Shown piece by piece: positions 8,691-16,849 of a DNA stretch of 64,000 bases. Source of the stretch: Streptomyces flavofungini (GTDB lineage: Bacteria; Actinomycetota; Actinomycetes; Streptomycetales; Streptomycetaceae); assembly GCF_014650815.1 (NCBI RefSeq), contig NZ_BMVR01000018.1, forward strand, positions 62,001 through 126,000, read 5' to 3'. The stretch's first letter is position 1, and every line of letters starts with the position of its first letter. The notes under the pieces are model-generated. The model was given only the letters and a program-made list of their open reading frames with translations. It was not told the DNA's origin and ran no database searches. The position numbers were made by a program, and so were the translations under genes.

Positions 8691-8810
8691 ACTACCATGT
8701 CTCGCCCCCGGCCCCACCCCCAGGACCCCCTCCGGCCCAGGTCTACGCTGCGTCCCACCATCCCGTGAGGCACGACGGAGGCGTCCCGCGACGCTCCTAG
8801 GAGGCGACCG

Positions 8811-10817
8811 TTGCCGCAGAACCTCGACGCTGTCGCAGTCCGCGCGTGGAGCGTGCTCGCTCTGGACGCGCTGGGACAGGCCCGCGAGGAGATCGACGCG
8901 ATCAACGTCTATCCGGTCGCGGACGCGGACACCGGGACCAACCTCTACTTGACGATGGAGTCGGCCTCCCAGGCGGTCGACGCGGTCTTCACCGGCCTCG
9001 AACCGGCCCGCCCCGAGCTCACCGACGTGGTCCGCGCGCTGGCCCACGGCGCGCTGATCGGGGCCCGGGGCAACTCCGGGACGATCCTGGCCCAACTGCT
9101 GCGGGGGATGGCGCAGGTTCTCTCGGGGGAGGCGGGCGGAGGCTCGGAGGGGGCGCGTGGGGGTGCGGGCTCTGCCCAGGGTCGGCGTGACAGCCGTGCG
9201 GCCGGAGGTGACCGTGGTGCCCGTGACAGCAGCGAGGCCCACGAGCCCCGTGAGCCCCGTGAGTCCCGTGAGCCCCGTGAGTCCCGTGACGAGGACAGGC
9301 GAGGTGGCCGTGAGCTTCGGCGTGACGCTCATCACGCCGATGCGGCGCGCCTCGCCCTCGCGCTGGAGCGGGCGGCCCAGTCCGCGTACCAGGCGGTGGC
9401 TCATCCCGTGGAGGGCACGGTCCTGACGGTCGCGGGGGCGGCGGCGGAGGCCGCCGCCGAGGCCGTGCGGTCGGCGGGCGACTGCGCGGTGGTGGCCCGC
9501 GCGGCGTACGACGGCGCCTGCGCGGCGCTGGACGCGACGCCGGGGCAGCTCGCGGTACTCGGCCGTGCGGGGGTCGTGGACGCCGGTGGGCGGGGGTTGG
9601 TGGCGGTCCTGGGTGCGTTGGTGGGGGCGTTGTCGGGGGAGACGGTGCGGCCTTGGGTGGCGGGGGGCGGGCTTCCCGCCGGGGTTGGGGCGGAGGCCGG
9701 TGGGGCTGTTGTGGGCGGCAGTACGGAGGCCTCCCGGGGGACCGCAGACGCGGCCGGAGGGCTCGCCGACGTCTCCGGAGGCACCGCTGACGCCCACGAA
9801 GGACCCACCGCCCTGCCCGAAGGCTCCGTAGACGCCTCCGGAGGGACCGTCCCGGCACTCACCGAGTGCGCCGACCCCGCTCCCGATGGCCCCGGCCCCG
9901 CCTTCGAAGTGATCTACCTCCTGGAAGCCGAGGACGCCGCCGTGGCCCGGCTGCGGACCCGGCTCGACGTCCTCGGCGACTCCCTCGTGGTCGTCGGCGG
10001 CGACGGCCTGTGGAACGTCCACGTCCATGTGGACGACGCGGGCGCGGCCGTCGAGGCGGGCGTCGAGGCGGGCCGTCCGTACCGCATCCGCATCACGCAC
10101 TTCGGAGTCGGCGACGCCCACACCGCAGGCACGCAACAGCCGCCCAGGGAGCGCGTCCAGCGCGGCATCGTCGCCGTCGTACCGGGGGACGGCCTGGCCG
10201 CCCTGTACGCCGAGGCCGGGGCGACCACGGTGCCCGCGCGCGCGGGGGAGCCGCCCGCCAGCGGTGAACTAGTGGAGGCGATCCGGCGCGCCCACGCGCG
10301 CGAGGTGGTGCTGCTGCCCAATGACGCCGGACTGCGCCACACCGCTGCGGCGGCCGCCGAGCAGGCCCGCTCCGAAGGCGTACGCGTCGCCCTGATCCCC
10401 ACCCGCTCCGCCGTCCAGGGCATCGCGGCGCTCGCCGTGCACGAGCCGGACCGCCGGTTCGACGAGGACGTCGTCGCGATGACCTCGGCCGCCGGGGCGA
10501 CCCGGTACGCCGAACTGGCCGTCGCCGAACGGCAGTCCTGGACGACGGCGGGCATCTGCCAGGCCGGGGACGTCCTCGGCCTCATCGACGGCGACGTGGC
10601 GGTGATCGGCCCGGAGGTCGCGCGCACCGCGGCGGCCGTGCTCGACCGGATGCTGGCGGCGGGCGGGGAGATGGTGACGCTCGTGCTCGGGGACGGGGTG
10701 TCGGACGGGGTGGCCGAGCACCTGGAGAAGCACGTACGCGACGGCCACTTGGCCGTGGACACGGTGTTGTACCGGGGTGGGCCCCAGGCACCCCTGCTCC
10801 TCATCGGCGTTGAGTGA
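8811..10817 (+). CDS. DhaL/DAK2-domain protein, FakA-like kinase subunit
   Basis: The 668-residue protein has an N-terminal DhaL nucleotide-binding domain with the metal-binding motif NVYPVADADTGTN at residues 32-44 and HGALIGARGNSGTIL. A C-terminal FakA-type domain (about 365-668) ends MVTLVLGDG...VDTVLYRGG. In Firmicutes FakA phosphorylates fatty acids held by FakB; that role is inferred here and no fakB lies nearby. The TTG start at 8811 is supported by AGGAGG at 8798-8803. Two insertions are not part of the family fold. Residues 107-178 include five EPR/ESR triplets encoded by a 9-bp minisatellite, and residues 294-360 are Gly/Ala/Thr-rich. They make the protein roughly 90-100 residues longer than I expect. 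Confidence 0.85.
   Translation: MPQNLDAVAVRAWSVLALDALGQAREEIDAINVYPVADADTGTNLYLTMESASQAVDAVFTGLEPARPELTDVVRALAHGALIGARGNSGTILAQLLRGMAQVLSGEAGGGSEGARGGAGSAQGRRDSRAAGGDRGARDSSEAHEPREPRESREPRESRDEDRRGGRELRRDAHHADAARLALALERAAQSAYQAVAHPVEGTVLTVAGAAAEAAAEAVRSAGDCAVVARAAYDGACAALDATPGQLAVLGRAGVVDAGGRGLVAVLGALVGALSGETVRPWVAGGGLPAGVGAEAGGAVVGGSTEASRGTADAAGGLADVSGGTADAHEGPTALPEGSVDASGGTVPALTECADPAPDGPGPAFEVIYLLEAEDAAVARLRTRLDVLGDSLVVVGGDGLWNVHVHVDDAGAAVEAGVEAGRPYRIRITHFGVGDAHTAGTQQPPRERVQRGIVAVVPGDGLAALYAEAGATTVPARAGEPPASGELVEAIRRAHAREVVLLPNDAGLRHTAAAAAEQARSEGVRVALIPTRSAVQGIAALAVHEPDRRFDEDVVAMTSAAGATRYAELAVAERQSWTTAGICQAGDVLGLIDGDVAVIGPEVARTAAAVLDRMLAAGGEMVTLVLGDGVSDGVAEHLEKHVRDGHLAVDTVLYRGGPQAPLLLIGVE
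9243..9287 (+). repeat. Five-copy 9-bp minisatellite inside the DhaL gene
   Basis: The unit GAGCCCCGT or GAGTCCCGT occurs five times in a row at 9243-9251, 9252-9260, 9261-9269, 9270-9278 and 9279-9287. Because the unit is a multiple of three it encodes in-frame E-P-R or E-S-R triplets, so copy-number change would not break the gene. Confidence 0.95.
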
Positions 10818-10832
10818 CCGACGCGCCGCCGA

Positions 10833-10859
10833 GCGGGCTGCCTGCCCGAGGCAGCCCGC
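10833..10859 (+). terminator. Terminator-like hairpin after the DhaL gene
   Basis: GCGGGCTGCC (10833-10842) and GGCAGCCCGC (10850-10859) form a perfect 10-bp stem with a seven-base loop, 16 bases beyond the stop codon. No U tract follows. Confidence 0.65.
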
Positions 10860-10873
10860 CTGATCGGTGAGAT

Positions 10874-11010
10874 GTGCGGCCCGTCCGGCGTTCGAGGGCG
10901 AGGTCGAAGGCCGATCGGCGGGGTCCAGGGGCGGCGGCCCATGGTTTCGGTGAAGGGGTGGGACGGGGGCGCCCCGCGAGGCCCCCACCCCCACTTTCCG
11001 GCCCCTGCCA
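10874..11010. repeat. Intergenic sequence resembling a dispersed Streptomyces repeat
   Basis: The stretch beginning CCCGTCCGGCGTTCGAGGGC and running through GGGGTCCAGGGGCGGCGGCC resembles, from memory, a short G-rich repeat found in many intergenic regions of streptomycetes. Only one copy lies in this window, so the assignment rests on recall. It fills most of the gap before recG. Confidence 0.4.
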
Positions 11011-11035
11011 CGCAATGTCAGTGCCGTGGTGTGCA

Positions 11036-13279
11036 ATGGATCTCGTGCTCGCGCTCCAAGAACCATTGAAGAACGCGCTCGGCCAGGCCACCGCGAAGGT
11101 GATGGCCGAGCACCTCGGCCTGCACACGGTCGGCGACCTCCTGCACCACTACCCACGGAGGTACGCGGAGCGGGGCGAGCTGACCCGCCTCGCCGACCTC
11201 CCGCTGGACGAGCACGTCACGGTCGTGGCCCAGGTGGCCACGGCCCGCGTGCTGCGGTTCAACGGCGGCAGCGGCCAGCGCCTGGAGGTGACCATCACGG
11301 ACGGCAGCGGCCAGCTCCAGCTCGTCTTCTTCGGCCGCGGCATCCACAAGCCGCACAAGGACCTGCTGCCGGGCACGCGCGCGATGTTCGCGGGCAAGGT
11401 GTCCGTGTTCAACCGCAAGATGCAGCTGGCCCACCCGGCGTACGAACTGCTGCGGGGCGAAGGCGACTCGGCGGTGGACGCGGCGGACGCGGTGGACTCA
11501 TGGGCAGGGGCGCTGATCCCGATCTACCCGGCCACCGCCAAGCTGGAGTCCTGGAAGATCGCCAAGTCCGTCGACGCGGTGCTGCCGAGCGCCCAGGAGG
11601 CCCTGGACCCGCTGCCGCCCACCCTGCGCGAGGGCCGGGGCCTGATCCCGCTCCCCGAAGCCCTGTTGAAGATCCACCGCCCGCATGCGAAGGCGGACAT
11701 CGCCACGGCCAGGGACCGGCTGAAGTGGGACGAGGCGTTCGTGCTCCAGGTCGCCCTGGCCCGCCGCCGGTTCGCGGACGCCCAGCTCCCGGCGGTGGCC
11801 CGCAGGCCACGCCCGGACGGCCTCCTCGACGCCTTCGACGCCAAGCTGCCCTTCACCCTCACCGACGGCCAGCGCACGGTCTCCAAGGAGATCTTTGACG
11901 ACCTCGCCACCGAGCACCCGATGCACCGCCTCCTCCAGGGGGAGGTCGGCTCCGGGAAGACGATGGTGGCCCTCCGCGCCATGCTCGCCGTCGTCGACGC
12001 GGGCGGGCAGGCCGCCATGCTGGCGCCCACCGAAGTGCTCGCCCAGCAGCACCACCGCTCGATCACCGAGATGATGGGCGAGCTGGCGGAGGGCGGCATG
12101 CTCGGGGGAGCCGAGCATGCCACGAAGGTCACGCTGCTCACCGGTTCCATGGGTACGGCCGCCCGCCGTCAGGCCCTGCTCGACCTGGTCACGGGCGACG
12201 CGGGGATCGTCATCGGGACGCACGCGCTGATCGAGGACAAGGTGCAGTTCCACGACCTGGGCCTGGTCGTGGTGGACGAGCAGCACCGCTTCGGTGTGGA
12301 GCAGCGCGACGCCCTGCGCGGCAAGGGCAAGCAGCCGCCGCACCTCCTCGTCATGACGGCCACCCCCATTCCGAGGACCGTCGCGATGACGGTCTTCGGC
12401 GACCTGGAGACCTCCGTCCTGGACCAGCTGCCCGCGGGCCGCTCGCCGATCTCCACCCACGTCGTCCCGTCCCAGGACAAGCCGCACTTCCTCGCCCGCG
12501 CGTGGGAGCGCGTGCGCGAGGAGGTGGAGAACGGCCACCAGGCGTACGTGGTCTGCCCCCGCATCGGCGACCTGGACGACGAGGGCGCGGACGAGGCAAA
12601 GAAGGGTGGCAAGAAGGGCACCAAGAAGGGCAAGGCGGAGCCCCCGGAGGACGAGGCCGAGAAGCGCCCCCCGCTCGCCGTCCTCGACGTCGCCGAGGAG
12701 CTGGCCCACGGCCCCCTCCAGGGACTCAAGGTCGAGGTCCTGCACGGCCGCATGCAGCCCGACGACAAGGACGCCGTGATGCGCCGCTTCGCCGCGGGCG
12801 AGACGCACGTCCTGGTCGCCACGACGGTGATCGAGGTCGGGGTGAACGTCCCGAATGCCACCGCCATGGTGATCATGGACGCCGACCGCTTCGGCGTCTC
12901 CCAGCTCCACCAGCTCCGCGGCCGCGTCGGCCGAGGCTCCGCGCCCGGCCTGTGCCTCCTGGTCACCGACATGCCGGAGGCCAGCCCCGCCCGCACCCGG
13001 CTGAACGCCGTCGCCGCCACCCTCGACGGCTTCGAGCTGTCCCGCATCGACCTGGAGCAGCGCCGCGAGGGCGATGTGCTCGGCCAGGCCCAGTCCGGCG
13101 TCCGCTCCTCGCTGCGCATGCTCGCCGTCATCGACGACGAGGAGATCATCGCCGCGGCCCGCGAGGAGGCGACCGCCGTGGTCTCCCGCGACCCCGACCT
13201 GGAGCACCTGCCCGAGCTGCGCACGGCCCTGGACGCGCTCCTGGACGAGGAACGCGAGCAGTATTTGGAGAAGGGGTGA
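11036..13279 (+). CDS. recG: ATP-dependent DNA helicase RecG
   Basis: RecG remodels stalled forks and migrates Holliday junctions. The 747-residue protein has the OB-fold wedge (GQRLEVTITDGSGQLQLVFF), Walker A in LLQGEVGSGKTMVAL, the DEQH Walker B in VVVDEQHRFGVEQRDALRG, and the C-terminal helicase motifs HGRMQPDDKD, ATTVIEVGVNVPNA and QLRGRVGRG. A Lys-rich insertion (KKGGKKGTKKGKAEPPEDE, about residues 522-540) lies between the helicase lobes and looks disordered. The frame is open from 10874. I prefer the ATG at 11036 (MDLVLALQEPLKNALG, family-like); an ATG at 11015 or GTG at 11021 is possible, and no clear ribosome site decides between them. Confidence 0.94.
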   Translation: MDLVLALQEPLKNALGQATAKVMAEHLGLHTVGDLLHHYPRRYAERGELTRLADLPLDEHVTVVAQVATARVLRFNGGSGQRLEVTITDGSGQLQLVFFGRGIHKPHKDLLPGTRAMFAGKVSVFNRKMQLAHPAYELLRGEGDSAVDAADAVDSWAGALIPIYPATAKLESWKIAKSVDAVLPSAQEALDPLPPTLREGRGLIPLPEALLKIHRPHAKADIATARDRLKWDEAFVLQVALARRRFADAQLPAVARRPRPDGLLDAFDAKLPFTLTDGQRTVSKEIFDDLATEHPMHRLLQGEVGSGKTMVALRAMLAVVDAGGQAAMLAPTEVLAQQHHRSITEMMGELAEGGMLGGAEHATKVTLLTGSMGTAARRQALLDLVTGDAGIVIGTHALIEDKVQFHDLGLVVVDEQHRFGVEQRDALRGKGKQPPHLLVMTATPIPRTVAMTVFGDLETSVLDQLPAGRSPISTHVVPSQDKPHFLARAWERVREEVENGHQAYVVCPRIGDLDDEGADEAKKGGKKGTKKGKAEPPEDEAEKRPPLAVLDVAEELAHGPLQGLKVEVLHGRMQPDDKDAVMRRFAAGETHVLVATTVIEVGVNVPNATAMVIMDADRFGVSQLHQLRGRVGRGSAPGLCLLVTDMPEASPARTRLNAVAATLDGFELSRIDLEQRREGDVLGQAQSGVRSSLRMLAVIDDEEIIAAAREEATAVVSRDPDLEHLPELRTALDALLDEEREQYLEKG

Positions 13280-13356
13280 GTGGGGTGAAGGGGCGAGTGG
13301 GGTGAGACGGGTCGACCACGGGCTGGGCCAGGAGCGGCTGGGAAACCCGGCGCGGG

Positions 13357-13401
13357 CCGGCAGGACCGGCAGGACCGGCAGGACCGGCAGGACCGGCAGG
13401 A
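13357..13401 (+). repeat. Five-copy 9-bp minisatellite between recG and rsmD
   Basis: CCGGCAGGA is repeated five times without a mismatch (13357-13365, 13366-13374, 13375-13383, 13384-13392, 13393-13401). It is noncoding and lies 78 bases before the rsmD start. It is unrelated in sequence to the DhaL-gene minisatellite but has the same unit length and copy number. Confidence 0.95.
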
Positions 13402-13479
13402 CCGAGCGGGCCTGAGAAGAGCCGATGCCGGTGCACGCCATATCGTGAGGGGAAGCCACCCCTCAGCCAAAGGACCCAG

Positions 13480-14073
13480 ATGACCCGCGTGATCGCCGGC
13501 GTGGCCGGCGGACGCCGCCTCGCCGTTCCGCCGGGGAACGGCACCCGGCCCACCTCGGACCGCGCCCGCGAGGGCCTGTTCTCCACCTGGCAGGCCTTCC
13601 AGGGCACGCTCGACGGCGCCCGCGTCCTCGACCTGTACGCGGGCTCCGGAGCCGTCGGCCTGGAGGCGCTGTCCCGGGGAGCGGCGCACGCCCTGCTCGT
13701 CGAGGCCGACGCCCGCGCGGCGCGCACCATCCGCGAGAACATCAAGGCGCTCGGCCTGCCAGGAGCGGAGGCCAGGGCAGGCAAGGCCGCCCAGATCATC
13801 CGGGAGTCAACCCCTGACACCCCCTATGACCTGGTGTTTCTCGACCCCCCCTACGCCGTCGAGGACGGCGATCTTCGGGAGATCCTGCTCACACTCCGCT
13901 CGGGAGGCTGGCTCACGGACGATGCGCTCGTCACCGTTGAACGCAGTACCAGAGGCGGAGAATTCGGCTGGCCGACCGGATTCGAGGCACTGAGGTCCCG
14001 TCGCTACGGCGAAGGCACGTTTTGGTACGGTCGCGCCGCCTCTACGTGCGACGAACAAGAAATCGCGCCATGA
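13480..14073 (+). CDS. rsmD: 16S rRNA (guanine(966)-N2)-methyltransferase RsmD
   Basis: RsmD methylates G966 (E. coli numbering) of 16S rRNA during 30S assembly. The 197-residue Rossmann-fold enzyme starts MTRVIAGVAGGRRLAVP. It has the SAM-binding motif LDLYAGSGAVGLEALSRGA and the N2-guanine methyltransferase catalytic motif FLDPPYAVED. The ATG at 13480 follows an AAAGGACC stretch. Its TGA lies 26 bases before the preferred coaD start, so the two are probably one transcription unit. The last 12 residues (AASTCDEQEIAP) extend beyond the folded domain and look non-conserved. Confidence 0.95.
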   Translation: MTRVIAGVAGGRRLAVPPGNGTRPTSDRAREGLFSTWQAFQGTLDGARVLDLYAGSGAVGLEALSRGAAHALLVEADARAARTIRENIKALGLPGAEARAGKAAQIIRESTPDTPYDLVFLDPPYAVEDGDLREILLTLRSGGWLTDDALVTVERSTRGGEFGWPTGFEALRSRRYGEGTFWYGRAASTCDEQEIAP

Positions 14074-14099
14074 CCCGACCGGAGAGCGAGGGACTTCCG

Positions 14100-14579
14100 T
14101 TGCGCCGCGCCGTCTGTCCGGGGTCGTTCGACCCCATCACCAATGGACACCTCGACATCATCGCCCGCGCCTCCAAGCTGTACGACGTCGTGCACGTCGC
14201 GGTGATGATCAACAAGTCGAAGAAGGGCCTGTTCGAGATCGAGGAGCGGATCGAGCTGATCCGCCAGGTCACCGCCGAGTTCGGCAACGTGGAAGTCGAG
14301 TCGTTCCAGGGACTGTTGGTCGACTTCTGCAAGGAACGCGACATTCCGGCCATCGTCAAGGGTCTGCGCGCGGTCAGCGACTTCGACTACGAACTGCAGA
14401 TGGCCCAGATGAACAACGGCCTCACGGGCGTGGAGACGCTGTTCGTGCCCACCAACCCCGCCTACAGCTTCCTCTCCTCCTCCCTGGTCAAGGAGGTCGC
14501 GTCCTGGGGTGGCGACATCGCGCACCTGGTTCCCCCGGTGGTGCTCGAAGGGCTCAACAAGCGCCTCGCGAAGGGCTGA
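14100..14579 (+). CDS. coaD: Phosphopantetheine adenylyltransferase
   Basis: CoaD transfers AMP from ATP to 4'-phosphopantetheine, the penultimate step of coenzyme A synthesis. The 159-residue protein opens RRAVCPGSFDPITNGHLDII, which contains the TNGH nucleotidyltransferase signature. It ends with the SFLSSSLVKEVASWGGD motif that replaces ISSTxxR. The TTG at 14100 gives exactly the family length and has AGGGA seven bases upstream. An in-frame ATG at 14070, overlapping the rsmD stop as ATGA, would add ten non-conserved residues. Confidence 0.94.
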   Translation: MRRAVCPGSFDPITNGHLDIIARASKLYDVVHVAVMINKSKKGLFEIEERIELIRQVTAEFGNVEVESFQGLLVDFCKERDIPAIVKGLRAVSDFDYELQMAQMNNGLTGVETLFVPTNPAYSFLSSSLVKEVASWGGDIAHLVPPVVLEGLNKRLAKG

Positions 14580-14639
14580 TCACGGGCTACAGTCGTCCCG
14601 TCCGTCTCCCAACCAGCTGTAGAGAGTGGCGAGCCCGCG

Positions 14640-15827
14640 GTGGACGTGCAGAAGAAGATCGACCAGATCGTCGAGACGGTCGGCAGCGCCAAGTCCATGC
14701 CCATGTCCGCCTCGTGCGTGGTCAACCGCGCCGATCTGCTGGCGCTGCTCGAAGAGGTGCGCCAGGCCCTGCCCGGCTCGCTCGCCCAGGCCCAGGAGCT
14801 GATCGGCGGCCGTGCGCAGCTCGTCGAGCAGGCCCGCCAGGAGGCCGAGCGGATCATCGAGGGCGCGCACGCCGAGCGCGGCTCGCTGATCTCCGACACG
14901 GAGGTCGCGCGCCGCTCCCAGGCGGAGGCCGACCGCATCCTCGCCGAGGCCCGGCAGGAGGCCACGGAGGTCCGCCAGGAGGCGGACGACTACGTGGACA
15001 GCAAGCTCGCCAACTTCGAGGTCGTCCTCACCAAGACCCTCGGCTCCGTCGGCCGAGGCCGCGAGAAGCTCCTCGGCACCGGCCCGGGAGTCGACGAGCA
15101 GGGGTACGAGGACGAGGACGCCCCCGAGCGCAGCCACGACCCGGAGACCCTGCGCCGCAACGCCGACGTCTACGTGGACGTGAAGCTCGGCGCCTTCGAG
15201 GCGGTCCTCGCCAAGACCCTGGAGGCCGTCGGCCGCGGCCGCCAGACCCTGCACGGCCGCGCCCCCGCCGACGAGCTCAGCGAGCTGGACGACGCCGCCA
15301 CCAAGGCGCACAGCTCCGACGCGGACTACCTGGCGGACCTCGCCGAGACTCCCGACCGCGCCGAGCGCCCCGGACGGCAGGCGGCCCCGCAGGCCGCCCC
15401 CCAGAGCCCGCCGATCCCGGCCCAGCAGCCCTACGCGCCCCCGCCGCCCCAGCACGAGCCGGACCCGTACGCGTACCAGGGGCAGGACCAGTACGGCCAG
15501 GGCGCCCAGGACCAGTACGCGCAGGCCGCCCAGGACCCCTACGCCCAGGGCGGCGACCAGTACGGCGGCCAGGCCCCGTACGCCGGACAGGATCCGTACG
15601 CGTACCAGCAGGGGTACGGCCAGCCGGATCCGTACGCGTACCAGCAGGACCCGTACGCGTACCAGCAGCAGGGCTACGACCCCGGCCAGCAGCAGGCCGC
15701 GCAGCAGTCGCAGCAGCAGGGCTACGGCCAGCAGAACCCCGCGCCCGCCGTGCTCGACGAGACCAGCCTCTTCGACACCACCATGATCAGCGCGGAGCAG
15801 CTGCGCCAGTACGAGCAGGGGCGCTAG
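14640..15827 (+). CDS. DivIVA-like coiled-coil protein with Q/Y/P-rich disordered tail
   Basis: The N-terminal 160 or so residues are a charged coiled coil (AQELIGGRAQLVEQARQEAE, then EADRILAEARQEATEVRQEA) of the kind annotated as DivIVA-domain or ATP-synthase-b-like in actinobacteria. Residues 100-120 and 180-200 repeat a related motif (VDSKLANFEVVLTKTLGSVG; VDVKLGAFEAVLAKTLEAVG). Residues about 255-370 are an uncharged low-complexity tail with recurring DPYAYQQ and QQGYGQ units. A conserved-looking end follows (SLFDTTMISAEQLRQYEQGR). There are no membrane segments. The GTG start at 14640 follows coaD by 60 bases. A polar-scaffold or cell-division role is inferred only. Confidence 0.8.
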   Translation: MDVQKKIDQIVETVGSAKSMPMSASCVVNRADLLALLEEVRQALPGSLAQAQELIGGRAQLVEQARQEAERIIEGAHAERGSLISDTEVARRSQAEADRILAEARQEATEVRQEADDYVDSKLANFEVVLTKTLGSVGRGREKLLGTGPGVDEQGYEDEDAPERSHDPETLRRNADVYVDVKLGAFEAVLAKTLEAVGRGRQTLHGRAPADELSELDDAATKAHSSDADYLADLAETPDRAERPGRQAAPQAAPQSPPIPAQQPYAPPPPQHEPDPYAYQGQDQYGQGAQDQYAQAAQDPYAQGGDQYGGQAPYAGQDPYAYQQGYGQPDPYAYQQDPYAYQQQGYDPGQQQAAQQSQQQGYGQQNPAPAVLDETSLFDTTMISAEQLRQYEQGR

Positions 15828-15867
15828 GGCCGGTCCGACGGGTCGGTGGCCCGGAGCACTCGGCCGA

Positions 15868-15897
15868 TTGGGCCGAGAGCGAAAGGTCCAGTATCCT
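15868..15897 (+). promoter_or_regulatory. Possible promoter of DUF177-rpmF-rnc
   Basis: TTGGGC (15868-15873) and TATCCT (15892-15897) are spaced by 18 bases in the gap before the DUF177 gene. This is a reasonable vegetative-type promoter for the DUF177-rpmF-rnc unit. Confidence 0.35.
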
Positions 15898-16012
15898 GGC
15901 TCTTCGGTCGCGCGTATGTCCGCGATCCGGGCTGCCCGCTCACACCGCTCCTCGCGGCCTCGGCGCGGTGGCCTCCTTGCCAAGCTCCCAGGATTCGAAA
16001 GCAGGAAAAGCC

Positions 16013-16666
16013 CTGAGCACGCGCCTCGACCACCGAAACCCGCTTGTGTTCGACACACACGAGCTGGGTCGGCGTCCCGGTGCCATGCAGAGGGTCACCC
16101 GCAGCATCGACGCCCCCGGTTCGCCGGTGCCGTTCGGTGTCGAAGGGGTCATCGGAGTGCCGGAAGGCGCCCCGGTCGAGCTGGACATCCGCCTGGAGTC
16201 GGTCATGGAAGGGGTGCTTGTCACAGGCACCGCCCGTGCATCGGCCAAGGGGGAGTGCGTAAGGTGTCTGGAGCCGCTGGAGCTCGCGCTCGAAGCGGAC
16301 TTCCAGGAGATGTTCTCGTACCCTGACGCCGACGACCGGGGCCGCACCGCGGAACCGGCCGACGACGCCGAGGACGACGAGGACAGGCTTCTTCTCGAGG
16401 ACGGCATGTTCGACCTCGAGCCCGTGCTGCGGGACGCGGTGGTGCTCGCACTGCCCATGCAGCCGGTGTGCCAGGACGACTGTCAGGGCCTGTGCTCCGA
16501 ATGCGGAGTGCGGCTCACGGACGACCCGGACCACCACCACGACGCCGTCGACATCCGTTGGGCGGCTTTGCAGGGACTCGCTGGCACCATCCAGGACGGC
16601 GAGAAGGACGAGATGAGCGGCGACGCGCCTCGAACGGCGCACGTCGACGAGAAGCAGGAGAAGTAG
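16013..16666 (+). CDS. DUF177 (YceD-like) protein upstream of rpmF
   Basis: DUF177/YceD proteins sit next to rpmF in most bacteria and are linked to 23S rRNA processing or ribosome biogenesis. Here 217 residues include the conserved N-terminal NPLVFDTHELGRRPG, CVRCLEPL, an acidic segment (ADDAEDDEDRLLLEDG) and the paired-cysteine end CQDDCQGLCSECGVRL, which may bind zinc. No ATG/GTG covers the conserved N-terminus. The best start is CTG at 16013, with AGGA seven bases upstream. A TTG at 15977 is in frame but has no ribosome site, and the ATG at 16084 would delete the conserved motif. rpmF starts three bases after the stop. Confidence 0.85.
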   Translation: MSTRLDHRNPLVFDTHELGRRPGAMQRVTRSIDAPGSPVPFGVEGVIGVPEGAPVELDIRLESVMEGVLVTGTARASAKGECVRCLEPLELALEADFQEMFSYPDADDRGRTAEPADDAEDDEDRLLLEDGMFDLEPVLRDAVVLALPMQPVCQDDCQGLCSECGVRLTDDPDHHHDAVDIRWAALQGLAGTIQDGEKDEMSGDAPRTAHVDEKQEK

Positions 16667-16668
16667 CC

Positions 16669-16842
16669 GTGGCTGTTCCGAAGCGGAAGATGTCGCGCAG
16701 CAACACGCGCCACCGCCGGTCGCAGTGGAAGGCTGCGGTCCCCACCCTGGTTTCGTGTGAGCGTTGCCAGGAGCCCAAGCTGCAGCACATCGCGTGCCCC
16801 GCTTGCGGCACCTACAACAAGCGCCAGGTCCTCGAGGTCTGA
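16669..16842 (+). CDS. rpmF: 50S ribosomal protein L32
   Basis: The 57-residue L32 begins AVPKRKMSRSNTRHRRSQWK and carries a CxxC...CxxC zinc ribbon (CERC and CPAC), so this is the zinc-dependent form. The GTG start at 16669 follows GCAGGAGAAG in the end of the DUF177 gene, two bases after its stop, so translation is probably coupled. RNase III begins seven bases downstream, giving a DUF177-rpmF-rnc operon. Confidence 0.96.
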   Translation: MAVPKRKMSRSNTRHRRSQWKAAVPTLVSCERCQEPKLQHIACPACGTYNKRQVLEV

Positions 16843-16849
16843 GCGGCTG

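Noticed and set aside
9243..9287. Short tandem repeats as a CRISPR array
   Set aside because: The units are 9 bp with no unique spacers and no cas genes nearby; it is a minisatellite.
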